Shown: positions 1 to 9,794 of the stretch, piece after piece
Numbering within the stretch: the first letter of the stretch is position 1
How the letters are laid out: each line of letters opens with the position of its first letter
Source: Branchiostoma floridae
Taxonomy: Eukaryota > Chordata > Leptocardii > Amphioxiformes > Branchiostomatidae
Direction: 5' to 3'
NCBI RefSeq assembly: GCF_000003815.2
Contig: NC_049995.1
Span: 14,677,564-14,741,563, forward strand
DNA: 64,000 bases
Translations under genes and position numbers: made by a program
The notes under the pieces: model-generated
Told to the model about the DNA's origin: nothing
Database searches by the model: none
Seen by the model: only the letters and a program-made list of their open reading frames with translations

Positions 1-430
1 CATCACCATAAAACAGACCCAGGCCAAACCCTTACAGTAAATGGACCATACTAAGAGGCATTTAACATGCACAGATCGATAGACTTTATAACTGTTCTAC
101 ATCTGTTAAATGCCACCGTGGGATTGAGGCTACAATCAGCTTAATAGCTTCTTTTAACTGCTAATTGTTTCGGTTTCTTTCTGAAAGAAATGACCTCGTA
201 TAACCGTTTACAGTGTAGTCGTGCATTCTGTGTGGTTAAGAGATTACTTCTGATACTATCCACGTTTAGGGGATCACACGCACACAGTCTAAACTATGCA
301 TGCAAAGGCCATAGACCCGAACAACTTTTAGTCAGACTTTCCCATATCTAGATCTGCTATCTATTTTCCAATATTCAGACATGAGCTAAAATTAAGACGC
401 TTTTTAATCACGGAAGCTCATCTGTGTTGA

Positions 431-644
431 TAGTAATCACATTACAACGCTAAACTTTCATTCAACACAGAAGTGCACACGGATCAAATTTTCAACGCCC
501 ACTGTCGCCTTCTTCAGGATCTATACTAATGACCAGTCACTCCAGAACGTAAAGTCGCGACAGTTACAGACACAGTGAAAATTTTATCCGTGTAGACTTT
601 TGTGTCTGAAGAAAGTTTAGCATTGTAACGTTACTATGATTACA
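431..644. repeat. Fold-back with ~66-bp imperfect inverted arms
   Basis: The left arm (about 431-496) and the right arm (about 576-644) are imperfect reverse complements. For example, CTAAACTTTC on the left faces GAAAGTTTAG on the right, and ACACGGATCAAATTTTC faces GAAAATTTTATCCGTGT. The loop is about 80 bp. This looks like an old MITE or fold-back element. A target duplication was not resolved. Confidence 0.65.
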
Positions 645-711
645 TTATTTAGCACTGTACTAAAACGCCTTTTTATTGATCATTTTTACTTCAAGCTTCA
701 GATTTAACCAA

Positions 712-875
712 TGGACCGATCACAAAACCCCGCCCCTTGTTCGATCATGGTTCTATTTCGAACACCTCCGTCAAAAATAGCCATTTTCTTCCACGGGGGC
801 AGTTTTTGACGGACGTGTTCGAAATAGAATAGGGGGTTCTATTTGTTCGATATGGCGTTGGACAGGATCGGTCCA
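712..875. mobile_element. 164-bp MITE with TGGACCGATC termini
   Basis: The element starts TGGACCGATC and ends GATCGGTCCA, so the ten terminal bases are perfectly inverted. A second inverted pair lies inside: TTCTATTTCGAACAC near 750 faces GTGTTCGAAATAGAA near 822. The flanking tandem unit exists twice more without the insertion (TTTAACCAATTGC near 1379, TTTAGCCAATTGC near 1750), so the insertion lies between CCAA and TTGC. No obvious target-site duplication is left by this reading, which is unusual. The family is not recognised. Confidence 0.75.
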
Positions 876-1940
876 TTGCTCATGGGACTCATCTCGAACG
901 AGAGGTCCTCGTATCAAATTACGAACTTGCAAGACAACCTATCCGACTGGAATATAGCCAAAATCAATTAGACCAATATAGTGATATTCCTCCCTAGGTA
1001 GTACACGACCTTTACCTTTCTTAAGACTGAACTGAACCTTGAAATCAAGATATGGTAAAGAGATCATTCCTGCTATCATTAACGTTTTGGGAATGACACA
1101 GAGTCTAAACTATGCGTGCAAAGACCACAGACCAACATAGTCCATGGGCCAGAGGTGTTTTTGGTACCACCGATAGGGACAAGTGCTACCATGGATTTTT
1201 TGTATTAGCAGTGTCCAAAGTTTATTTTAAGCTATGATAACCAGTTGTCATGCACAGCTTTCTGACTGTAATCACGTGAACCGTTAGTCAGACTTTGCAT
1301 TTTGGTATCTTCTGTCTAAATGAGAGAGAGAGACAAGACACTTTCTTATTGATCTTTTTGACTCCAAGCTTGATATGTTTAACCAATTGCGGATGGGACT
1401 CATCTAGAACAAGAGGTCGAGGTCCTCGTATCAAATTACGAACTTGCAAAACAACCTATCCGACTGGAATATAGCCAAAATCAATTAGACCAATATAGTG
1501 ATATTCCTCCCTAGGTAGTACACGACCTTTACCTTTCTTAAGACTGAACTGAACCGTTAAATCAAGATATGGTAAAGAGATCATTCCTGCTATCATTAAC
1601 GTTTTGGGAATGACACATAGTCTAAACTATGCGTGCAGGGACCACAGACCGACACACGTTAGTCAGACTTTGCCTTTTGGTATCTTCTGTCTAAATGAGA
1701 GAGAGCCAAGACGCTTTCTTATTAATCTTTTTTACTCCAAGCTTGATATGTTTAGCCAATTGCCGATGGGACTCATCTAGAACAAGAGGTCGTCGTCGTC
1801 GTATCAAATTACGAACTTGCAAAACAACCTATCTGATTGAAATATAGCCAGAATCAATTAGACCCATAGTGTGATGCTTTTCCCTAGGTAATAGACAATA
1901 TTTACCTTTCTTAAAAGTGAACTGAACCGTAAAATCAAGA

Positions 1941-2797
1941 TTCCGCGGTTTGAGATGAAAACTTTTCTTCTAGTTCATTGATTTTAGCAGAAGAGACGAA
2001 CCGGTACTTTTCCTTCCTCTTCCTTAAATGCTACGATTTCGTTTTCAGATTGCCGTGACTGTGAGGGGCACATGAAGAACAATGACTTTAATTTAGCAGT
2101 AAAATTAGGATTCCGCGGTTTGAAATGAAAACTTTTCTTCTAGTTCAATGATTTTAGCAGAAGAGATGAACCGGTACTTTTCCTTCCTCTACCTTAAATG
2201 CTACAATTTCGTTTGTAGATTGCCGTGACTGTGAAGCTTGGAAGGTCACCTAAAGAACAATGACTTTAATTTTACCATACGATTAAGATTCTGCGGTTTG
2301 AAATGAAATTTTTTCTTCTAGTTCAATGATTTTTGCAAAAGAGATGAACCGCTGCTCTTACTTCCTCTACCTTAAATGCTACGATTTCGTATGTACATTG
2401 CCGTGACTGCGAAGCTTCGAAGGTCACATGAAGAACAATAACTTTAATTCAACCGTAAGATTAAGATTCCCCGGTTTGAAATGAAAACTTTTCTTCTAGC
2501 TCAATAATTTTTGCAGAAGAGATGATAAACCACTACTCTTACTTCCCCATCCTTAAATGCTACGATTTCGTTTTCAGATTGCCGTGACTGTGAAGAGCAC
2601 ATGAAGAACAATGACTTTAATTTAGCCGTAAAATTAGGATTCCGCTGTTTAAAATGAAAATTTTTCTTCTAGTTCAATGATTTTAGCAGAAGAGATGAAC
2701 CACTACTCTTACTTCCCCATCCTTAAATGCTACGATTTCGCTTTCAGATTGCCGTGACTGTGAAGGTGACTTGATGAACAGTGGCTTTAATTGAGTG
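1941..2797. repeat. Satellite-like array, five ~175-bp monomers
   Basis: Monomers begin with TTCCGCGGTTTGA-like sequence at 1941, 2111, 2289, 2467 and 2640, giving periods of 170, 178, 178 and 173 bp. Each contains CTTTTCTTCTAGTTCA, GCAGAAGAGATGA, CCTTAAATGCTACGATTTCG and GATTGCCGTGACTGTGA. The array directly follows the third unit of the upstream array. Short reading frames here are by-products of the repeat. Confidence 0.9.
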
Positions 2798-2883
2798 AGT
2801 TGTGCAGGTTTGAATGTTAAATGTTTCAGTATGCGTTTCCAAAATCTGCTATAGAATTCTAAAGTCACACATAACTTCAACAT

Positions 2884-3218
2884 AGCATGTGGTCATGGAA
2901 ATCACATCGCGCTTGTTTTACACGTTAACATACGCACTAATTGCAGTATTCATAGCTTTAATGCAATAACATAAAGGCAGTCAACATTATGGTTTGATAT
3001 CCATTATGATATGAACTTATAGAGCGAACTATAGTCATTACCGGTACTTAGATTGGCTGATTGCGTTGCATACAGACGTTTAGAAAATTGGGAGATAGAT
3101 AGATAGCAGCTGAAATTATACAGCTACTATGAATCACCTTAGTTCTACTTACCTCTATTACAGAAATGATATTAGATCATACCTGGCACCTGTTGAGGAT
3201 ACATGGAACAGGGTTCTA
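2884..3218. other. No gene or clear repeat seen
   Basis: This is AT-rich single-copy-looking sequence between the ~175-bp array and the mariner element. It has a short GATA run near 3090-3105. Nothing recognisable was found on either strand. Confidence 0.5.
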
Positions 3219-3796
3219 CGAGGGGCGTGCAATAAGTAATGGTCCTGACCCACTTCCAGTTGTCTGATCTAAATGAAATTTTGTATGTGTAGTAATTCAT
3301 ATCTCTATGGGTTATGTTGCAAAAGACAGCTCTGAACTAATTGTGGTTTCTGATTTACTGGTGTTTGAACTGAGTCAGGTGCGAAATGGACCAGGTGTGA
3401 AATGGAACCAGTTGAGTGTCGCGCAGTGATCCGGTTTTTGTATTTGAAAGGACGCACACCAAAGAAGACTTTTGATGAAATAAATGAAACTTATGGTGAT
3501 GATGCCCCATCATATGACCTTGTAAAACGCTGGCATCCTGAATTCAAACGTGGCTGGAAGTCTGTGGAAACAGCTCCCAGACCTGGTCGTCCCTCTTGTG
3601 CCATTGATGAGGCATCAGTTGGAGGACCAACCTGGGGTGTCCTACAAAATCGGTGTCCAGAGCTGCATGAAACGATGGGAGAAATGCATAACTCTGGGTG
3701 ATTCCTATGAAGAGAAAGACTAATAACTGTGCCAAGTTTCATTAATCTCCTGCTATGGGAAATGGGTCAGGACCATTACTAATTGCACGCCCCTCG
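3219..3796 (+). mobile_element. Non-autonomous mariner-type transposon with intact ends
   Basis: The ends are 34-bp terminal inverted repeats (3219-3252 and 3763-3796) that differ at one position; they start CGAGGGGCGTGCAAT and end ATTGCACGCCCCTCG. The element is flanked on both sides by TA (3217-3218 and 3797-3798), the target duplication of Tc1/mariner elements. It is only 578 bp, whereas full mariners are about 1.3 kb. It retains the start and end of a transposase gene, so it is an internally deleted copy that would depend on a transposase supplied elsewhere. The well-matched ends suggest it is not very old. Confidence 0.93.
3402..3723 (+). pseudogene. Mariner transposase, internally deleted
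   Basis: From the ATG at 3402 the frame encodes an N-terminal helix-turn-helix of the mariner/SETMAR type: MEPVECRAVIRFLYLKG, then APSYDLVKRWHPEFKRG, then a PRPGRPS motif. After about residue 70 the similarity to mariner stops. From 3640, in a different frame (+1), the extreme C-terminus appears (MKRWEKCITLGDSYEEKD, stop at 3721-3723), which matches the usual RW-KC-G-Y ending of mariner transposases. About 250 central codons, including the whole catalytic D,D,34D domain, are missing, and the deletion junction (about 3610-3640) shifts the frame. The product could at most be a DNA-binding fragment. The assignment to mariner is confident; any remaining activity is excluded. Confidence 0.92.
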
Positions 3797-3847
3797 TATC
3801 TTCTTCAAAGCATTGCATTAACAGCGTGTGTATTTTTCCTGAACTCT

Positions 3848-4160
3848 CGCAAGCTCAAAATCCATCAAAAGCAAGAAATCATCGTTGACAGAAAGATATC
3901 TTAGTAGTACTCAAAAATAGCAATCCAATACTCTCTTTTTACACTGCAATGCATCGCCCTTTGGACGTATTTCCCCAAAGCAGAACCTCAAGTAACAGGT
4001 GACTGTGGCTCGCAAGCTCAAAATCCATCAAAGGCAAGAAATCGTCATTGACAGAAAGACGTTAGATAAAACAACATTCCTCTGCTCTCTCTTTTTACAC
4101 TGCAATTCATCGACTTTTACACGCATTTCCCCAAAGCAAAACTTCAAGTAACAGGTTTCA
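3848..4160. repeat. Two-copy tandem duplication, 163-bp period
   Basis: CGCAAGCTCAAAATCCATCA occurs at 3848 and 4011. Both are followed by a related GACAGAAAGA segment, CTCTTTTTACACTGCAAT and CCCCAAAGCA, and both copies end with CAAGTAACAGGT. Non-coding. Confidence 0.85.
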
Positions 4161-5431
4161 TTTATTATTCATGCCTTATCGACAAGTCATAAAGTGGAAT
4201 GAATAAGAAACAACCAGTGTGTGTGCATCGGAGATAAGAAGTCCCGCAGGAACTCGGGCGCTTTCTTCACATAAATGCAGAGGGGATTCATTGCATTAAA
4301 GAAGATTCTGGCCTTGGCTATAAACGGTTTACACAATAAGGCCATGTTGATTTTATCATATGGATTGCATCCTCTGGGAATCGAAAAACTGGTGCGAGCG
4401 TACTTAAAATAGAAATAAAAGGTTGACCAAAAAACGTTGCTTTCATTTTAAATCTAAGTGGTTAGGAAGGTTGAACAAATGAAGGAACACACAGAATGTA
4501 GTATACCGAGAAATAGACTCGATGTTCTTTCACATGTTCGTTGGCCTTGCATTGCGATGCTCTAAGACAGTAGTATACGTTTTCTGATATTGCTCTAATG
4601 CTTTGTACGATTTAAAGTATGATTAAAAACTTTATTTCTTATTTTTGTAAAACTGATGCGCGCGGATGTCATCTATATAATCATGTCAACATGGCAAAAC
4701 CTCTATCAAACGAAATATACAATAAGATAAGAGTTAGGATTATTGCAAAACTTGACATTCAACAAGAAATATGATCATTTGAAGGAAATAACGACAGACT
4801 ACATACAATGACGACCATCTGGAAGGACACTTTGGTTAACTCTTGCTCACTTCATTGTATCCTTTCCTAAACCAAATGTACTTGTAAGTTAGATTACAGT
4901 TGGGAATATGCAAAAGTAGTTGAAATTTACAACAAGGAATAGCTGTACAAGACTATAGTGACAGACTGAATGTCGACCTTTGGGAATGATATTTTGGTTA
5001 ACTTTTGCCCCTAAGAAACTTTATTGTATCATTTCCCGTACGGGTTATATATAATTCAACAAAACTCCTTGTTCTCCAACAAGAGCTACATCTTCCTCTT
5101 CCATTAGATCCCCGCTGGGAATCCTTTTAATAGGTTTGCAATAAGATTCGGAGGATGAAAAATAAGAGGCTTAATAGAAGATGTTCAGGACAAGGTCCCA
5201 CAAGAAACGATTGGGCTGTTCCTTTTGATGATTATTTCATAGAAGCTTTACAGATTTCCCCTTGTTTACAGAAAAAGAAAAAAGAAAAAGAAACCTGCCA
5301 ACTTTGCCTTTCCCTGACATTTAGTTGGCAACAATTTCACAAGGTTTGAAAATGTTCTTTTTCATGTTACCAAGGCAACCAGTTGTTGACGAAAATCACT
5401 TTTTCTTAAATTTGGTGGTTATTTCATAAGA
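4161..5431. other. No gene seen; AT-rich
   Basis: A 1.27-kb stretch without a convincing exon or repeat family. ATATGATCATTTGAAGG-like and TTTGGTTAAC-type phrases near 4770-4840 and 4915-5000 look like a weak local duplication (about 160-170 bp apart). The short open frame at 5155-5349 is lysine-rich and low in complexity. Confidence 0.4.
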
Positions 5432-5642
5432 TGTTATATGAGCTTAAAACGCGGGCCTTAAAAGAACCCCCCTCTCGTCAGAGATTGGCCAACAGAGCCC
5501 GGTATGAACAGAGTTAGGACACATATACAAAGAGGCGAGGATGTGAGGGTGAGCAATAAACATCGCTCCTCGGACGAGATATCTCTTGGGCGTCTGTCGT
5601 TATTTTTAAACGGAAACACCTTCTGTCTTTGACTTTCCTACA
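5432..5642 (+). mobile_element. Possible solo LTR remnant
   Basis: The segment runs from TGTTATATGAGC to CTTTCCTACA, i.e. TG...CA ends. It contains an AATAAA polyadenylation signal near 5555 (GAGCAATAAACATCGC) and a GC-richer stretch typical of an LTR R-U5 region. No 5-bp target duplication and no second LTR were found, so this is only a resemblance. An alternative is ordinary intergenic sequence next to the hAT-like MITE. Confidence 0.25.
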
Positions 5643-5715
5643 GGTATCAGGGCTCGAAATTCATTTTTGGGTGCACCACTTAAATTTAAGTAATAACCTA
5701 ACAATAAAACATAGT

Positions 5716-6095
5716 TATTGACCTAAAACAAGTCACTCGAGAAAAGGTTAAATGGCTGTTACACCCGCATGTTACGCGTGTGCCTAAACGTTTCATGGCA
5801 ACAAAAGCTCACGAACGAGCAACTGTACCAAGACATACCATCAGTCACCAAGAAAATACAACAGCGCAGATTGAAACTGGCTGGGCATTGTGTTAGACAC
5901 CCTGAAATCCCTGCACACCATCTTGTACTTTGGGAGCCTACTACTAAAGGAAAAAGAGGTAGGGGAAGACCCAGGGTGACCTACCTAGACAATCTACGTA
6001 GTGACACAAGTCTGCATGATACCAAAGAGCTACAAAGGGCCATGGAGGACCAAGTGCATTGGAGGAAGATCTAAGTAAGTAAGTAAGTAAGTAAG
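5716..6095 (+). mobile_element. 5'-truncated non-LTR retrotransposon (LINE) inside the MITE
   Basis: An 11-bp target duplication, TAAAACATAGT, flanks the insertion (5705-5715 and 6096-6106). The insert carries the C-terminus of a reverse transcriptase and ends in a (TAAG)n tail at about 6072-6095. This is the expected structure for a target-primed insertion that stopped early: severe 5' truncation, 3' simple-repeat tail and direct flanking repeats. It must be younger than the MITE that hosts it. Confidence 0.9.
5727..6074 (+). pseudogene. LINE reverse transcriptase, C-terminal fragment
   Basis: The frame is open from 5727 to the stop at 6072-6074, about 115 codons; the in-frame ATG at 5769 is not a real start. 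Recognisable pieces are SLEKRLNGCYTRMLR, LNVSWQQKLTNEQLYQDIP, QRRLKLAGHCVRHPE, LVLWEP and GRGRPRVTYLDNL. These are typical of the region after the polymerase domain in endonuclease-reverse transcriptases of marine invertebrate LINEs (RTE- or Jockey-superfamily-like; the exact clade was not determined). The endonuclease and polymerase catalytic regions are absent because of 5' truncation. The surviving frame has no internal stop, which suggests a fairly recent insertion. It is not a host gene. Confidence 0.9.
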
Positions 6096-6282
6096 TAAAA
6101 CATAGTCACAAGCTATCAAATTCTTAAACAAATACCATGACAGACATTTTAAATTTCTTTCTAACCCTTAGATGTCAAGAATATGATGTATACTAGCATA
6201 CATAAACGTAAGAAAATGTTTGGGTGCACAGCTCAAAGTTTGGGTGCACCTGGGTGCACATGCACCCAGTATTTCGAGCCCT

Positions 6283-7443
6283 GGGTATACACTAAGCTAT
6301 TTGGAGACATTTTGTCAAGAATTCGAAAAATGAACTAAAGCATATCGTCAGATTAATTTAGTGTTATCTCTGGTAAGAAATCCCCCATTGAGGATGACCT
6401 GTGACCCGTGAATTTGCCACCATTTTATTATACCCTTGGGGAGGAAAATAAATGACAGGAGTTTTATACCGTTAGTTGATGTCAAAAGATGCCTCCAGAA
6501 AGGCCAGGGTACGGTGTTTGATGTGTTAACAAACCCACGTAGCTCACCTTAGCAAACTACCAGTGAAATGTCAAAGCAGTTTAAGCGAAAGCTTTTTAAA
6601 TGAATCGATAGGAATAAATAAAAATTTATACACAATTACGTCACGTGTACCTATATCGGACTCAATGACTTGATTACAACCTTTAGCAAAAATTGCCCAA
6701 GAAATTTCGAAAACAACTTAGTGAGCAGATAAAAAATGGATTATCAATAGGTGGACAATATAGACAGTTTAAGCATGTACAGACTCCCTGGTCTAAATAA
6801 ATAAGATATTATTAACAAACGTGATGTTACTGAACTCTGGTCAGTGCAAGCTACACCATTGCCGAAACTATCTACATCTAAGAACAGAATGAAACGGCTT
6901 TACGCAACATTGTATTAATTTCCTACTCTACAATCAATGCTAGAAAGGTAACAACACCTTTGTTATCGCCAGTAGTGGACAAAGTAAATTAAAGGTTGGA
7001 GACATCTGCTTTTGTTCAAAAGTTTGGATCCATCTTGTATAGATCTGCTGTACGACGCGAGGACTTAAAGAGTGAATCGGTCCTCAAGATGACAAATAAC
7101 TTTCTGTATGAGAGAAAACGACTTTGGCATCCACCCAAACTCACCTGCCCAACTCAACAGGCAGAGGACGTCTCATGTGTCGATGTTTAAGCTACTTTTC
7201 ATTGGCAAGATATACTTTCCTGGTCCCGTTCCAACTTAGAGCTTTAACACCAGGGAGTGATGGACAGTTATGGTGATAAGAGAAAACTGTCCCGCAAAAC
7301 GATCGAAATCGTTGGATGATTGATTTTTTTTCTGTGCTATACACGACGAATGATACATGATAATGATGCAAAGAACAGTGGTGTCCCAAATGCAATCACA
7401 ACGCTATGCATAGCAATTTTATGAAATGATGTGCAATTTTGCT
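6283..7443. other. No gene seen
   Basis: AT-rich sequence between two mobile elements. No repeat or exon with supporting splice signals was recognised. The open frame at 6996-7190 has no features of a known protein. Confidence 0.4.
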
Positions 7444-7447
7444 TTAA

Positions 7448-8410
7448 CCCTCAAACCACCGTATGGGGTCAAAACTGACCCCAGGCGTATATTAATATGT
7501 GCCATTATGACATTTCTCGTAGAAAACAAATTTCCTCCCATGAGTTTGTTTGTATATATGTCTTATAACTTCTCATACGTTTTTACAGAGATTGGCTCAT
7601 TGTTGATTAAGTTATAATAGAAAGTTTATGTATGGTCCAGTGGGGTCAAAACTGACCCCATCATTTTTTTAAACAAACTTTTGAGACCCACGCCTAAACT
7701 ACTTATCGTATGAACACGAATTTTTTTAGAGAATGATGTACATGTGCAATGAAATTATCGTAACAACTTTTGTGTCATTGTCATGTTAAATGACGACGCT
7801 ATGACGTCATTTAGCTTAAATTGGCCGCCATCTTGGATTTCGACTGATGACGTAATCAAATTAGCATAAAATATGAATATTGAATCGTGAAATTTACGTT
7901 GAATTGTATAAGATGTCATGAACAAGTGTGTTTTGCCAAGAAAACCTTAAAACTTGAATGTTCAAGCCAAAATTAGAAAATTGCATAATAAATATGCCTG
8001 TCATAATTCCGTTGCCATGGCAACGTGAAAGATGATTGAATTATTTTATTCACTTAAATTGCTTGCAATCAACATTTTCCCAAAAGGGACCAAGTTTGGT
8101 GGCCCTAGCCTAAGCTATTCAGGGGCTATGTGACTTTGAAGTTGGTTCGGGCATAAAAACAACTTTACCCGGTCTGAATAATGTTAGTGCAAAATGTGGT
8201 CCCAATGATCTTTTGCATAAATTATGATAATGAGCTAGAATTATTCTTATCTAATCATGTCAAACTGTTCCACATAGATTAATGAAGCTATGCATATATA
8301 CAAATCACAAAAAGAGTCATAAAAAAAATGTATTTGTACAAAACGTTATGGGGTCAGTTTTGACCCCATACGGTAATCTACGTCACAAAAAAGGTACGGT
8401 GGTTTGAGGG
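7448..8410. mobile_element. Non-autonomous piggyBac-like element (963 bp, TTAA target)
   Basis: The element begins CCCTCAAACCACCGTA (7448-7463) and ends TACGGTGGTTTGAGGG (8395-8410), a perfect 16-bp inverted pair. It is flanked on both sides by TTAA (7444-7447 and 8411-8414), the target of the piggyBac superfamily, whose ends start CCC. A 20-bp near-palindrome, TGGGGTCAAAACTGACCCCA, follows the left terminal repeat directly (7464), recurs at 7641, and occurs inverted at 8349, 27 bp inside the right terminal repeat. This asymmetric internal repeat is like piggyBac subterminal transposase sites. There is no transposase. The interior has a perfect ATGACGTCAT (7801) and GGCCGCCATCTTGG (7823). Confidence 0.88.
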
Positions 8411-8810
8411 TTAATACCACAGCCTTGTTGTTTAGTGTATCCAAAGTCTTTTTTAAGTATAGGGAATGAGCTACAGGGTGTTTTTCCTATTTGCACTACA
8501 TTTTACATGTATATTTAATTTATTTTTGTTCATATTTCTTAGTTTATTGATGACAGGGCAAAAGGCAAAAACATAACTAAACAATAAAACAATTACTATC
8601 AACGAGACATAATGAAACACAAGATAATGGAAAACAATAAAAGAGCAGTTGGTCACCAACAATCACTGGAACCTATGTTCACAATCTATGAAAGTGTGAA
8701 CAATATCAAAAATATTACACTTTAGTTTGTAAGTACGAAAGTGAACCTTATCGTCGTAGCAATAAATAGCATAGAGTACGCAATTTTACATTCGTTGCTG
8801 CAGATCTACA

Positions 8811-8978
8811 ATGTTGAAAAGTGGTTCAGCATATTGGGCAAAATTGCTGAGTAGACTGAAGAACCACCTGGAGAACAAAAGTGGAGAAACGCCTTTCAAA
8901 AACAGCGTAATAAGGCCGTTATTGTCCATCCTGATACTGATTGCTTCTGTGGCGTGTTTCGTAGCGATAACGCCAAAA
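8811..8978 (+). CDS. Possible 5' coding exon with a signal-anchor segment (unidentified)
   Basis: An ATG in acceptable context (CTACAATGT) opens a frame of 56 codons, ending at a good splice donor (AAAA|GTAAGA at 8979). The peptide starts MLKSGSAYWAKLLSRLKNHL, then has a polar segment rich in K, E and N. Near residues 35-53 it has a hydrophobic stretch (VIRPLLSILILIASVACFVA) that could act as a type II membrane anchor, as in many Golgi enzymes. Reading through the donor gives a stop after five more codons. Composition is richer in GC than the flanks. No downstream exon was identified and no family is recognised, so it may be chance. Confidence 0.25.
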
Positions 8979-9087
8979 GTAAGACACAGATATTGAAGAG
9001 CGGGCGATTATGAAGACAAAGGATGCTGTCACGAGACCAATACGTGTAGCGAGTAATACTGATGGATGTGTGGTGTGGATATTAATA

Positions 9088-9332
9088 CCCCCTTTCCACT
9101 AGGACGGCGCTCTCGCCGCGCTCTCTCTGCAACATAGAACTTGCCATATCGCTCAACGAATTGTATAGAAAAGAAACGATTTTTTTTACACTTTATGTGT
9201 TTTGTTGCCCTCCAAGTCACACATTTACATGCTGTATGATATACCCAGTGTGAAATCAAAGGTTACACATATCCTATTTAGGTAGGTCGCAGTGAGAGCG
9301 CATCGCGATCGCCGTCTAGTGGGACGGGGGCC
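9088..9332. mobile_element. TA-flanked MITE, family with ACGGCG(C/A)TCTC-type ends, copy 1
   Basis: The left end reads CCCCCTTTCCACTAGGACGG and the right end CCGTCTAGTGGGACGGGGGC, flanked by TA (9086-9087 and 9333-9334). Inside the ends are CGCTCTC/GAGAGCG words. The interior contains TTACATGCTGTATGATATA and CCCAGTGTGAAA. A second copy lies at 12887-13120; the similar minus-strand reading frames in the two copies reflect shared DNA, not a protein family. A TA duplication would fit Tc1/mariner or related groups; the superfamily is not settled. Confidence 0.82.
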
Positions 9333-9532
9333 TAAGGGATATTTTACACCTTTCCGTAATTACTCTGGCATGTTAGATATCTAACTGCTTACTAGTGCGT
9401 CTTGTTATCTGTGATGATGACAATAAACAAAATGAGGTCCATGTCAATTACAATAGATTTGAAAGCCAAATTGCTTTTGAATGAAAGTAGTAAATTGAGT
9501 CGTTGGTATACATAAAACTCCAAGTCTGATCC

Positions 9533-9794
9533 TTAATGTTGTAGGTACCGAGATTGAGTCTGGAGTCGTCGTCGTATATCTGAATCAAGGATGGCCTTGG
9601 TTTTATCGACAGATCTGTCTTTGAAGATCTCCCGGAGCCAATTTACGATTGCTGCTGATTTACTGGAGGCATCACCAATATCGCAGGGATTTCGTATGCG
9701 CTGTTGGAGCATGTGCGTTGCGTTGTAGAAAGTTTTTTCACCCAAGTAGTAGCTTTCTACTTTGATATTAACGACGATATAAGAGGAGGTGACT
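9533..9794 (-). CDS. Possible coding exon, C-terminal (unidentified)
   Basis: An 86-codon frame on the minus strand, ending at a TAA (9533-9535), has a protein-like composition: ESYYLGEKTFYNATHMLQQR, then NPCDIGDASSKSAAIVNWLR, then KTKAILDSDIRRRLQTQ. It is hydrophilic with alternating charged and hydrophobic residues, and richer in GC than the surrounding DNA. There is no ATG near its start, so if real it would be a last exon with upstream exons to the right. None was recognised. It could equally be a decayed gene or mobile-element fragment. Confidence 0.22.

Larger units (their letters stand above)
250..1940. repeat. Degenerate tandem array of ~370-510 bp units
   Basis: Three related units follow one another. 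Shared landmarks are a stretch starting ATGGGACTCATCT near 887, 1393 and 1765, followed by CAATTAGACCAATATAGTG-type sequence, and TCTAAACTATGCGTGC near 1105 and 1620 with a diverged copy near 288. The spacing between units is about 507 and 372 bp. The first unit is longer because it carries extra sequence between 1140 and 1290, and it is preceded by the MITE at 712-875. No coding capacity is seen. Confidence 0.8.
5649..6282. mobile_element. hAT-like MITE with GGGTGCAC subterminal repeats, carrying a nested LINE
   Basis: The ends are AGGGCTCGAAAT (5649) and ATTTCGAGCCCT (to 6282). GGTAT occurs just outside both ends, a possible imperfect target duplication. GGGTGCAC words repeat near the ends (5670, 6220-6270), often as GTGCACC/GGTGCAC palindromes. 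A second element with the same ends lies at 61898-62241 and has an 8-bp duplication, which supports an hAT-type assignment. After removing the nested LINE (5716-6095) and its duplicated target, the element is about 243 bp. Confidence 0.75.
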
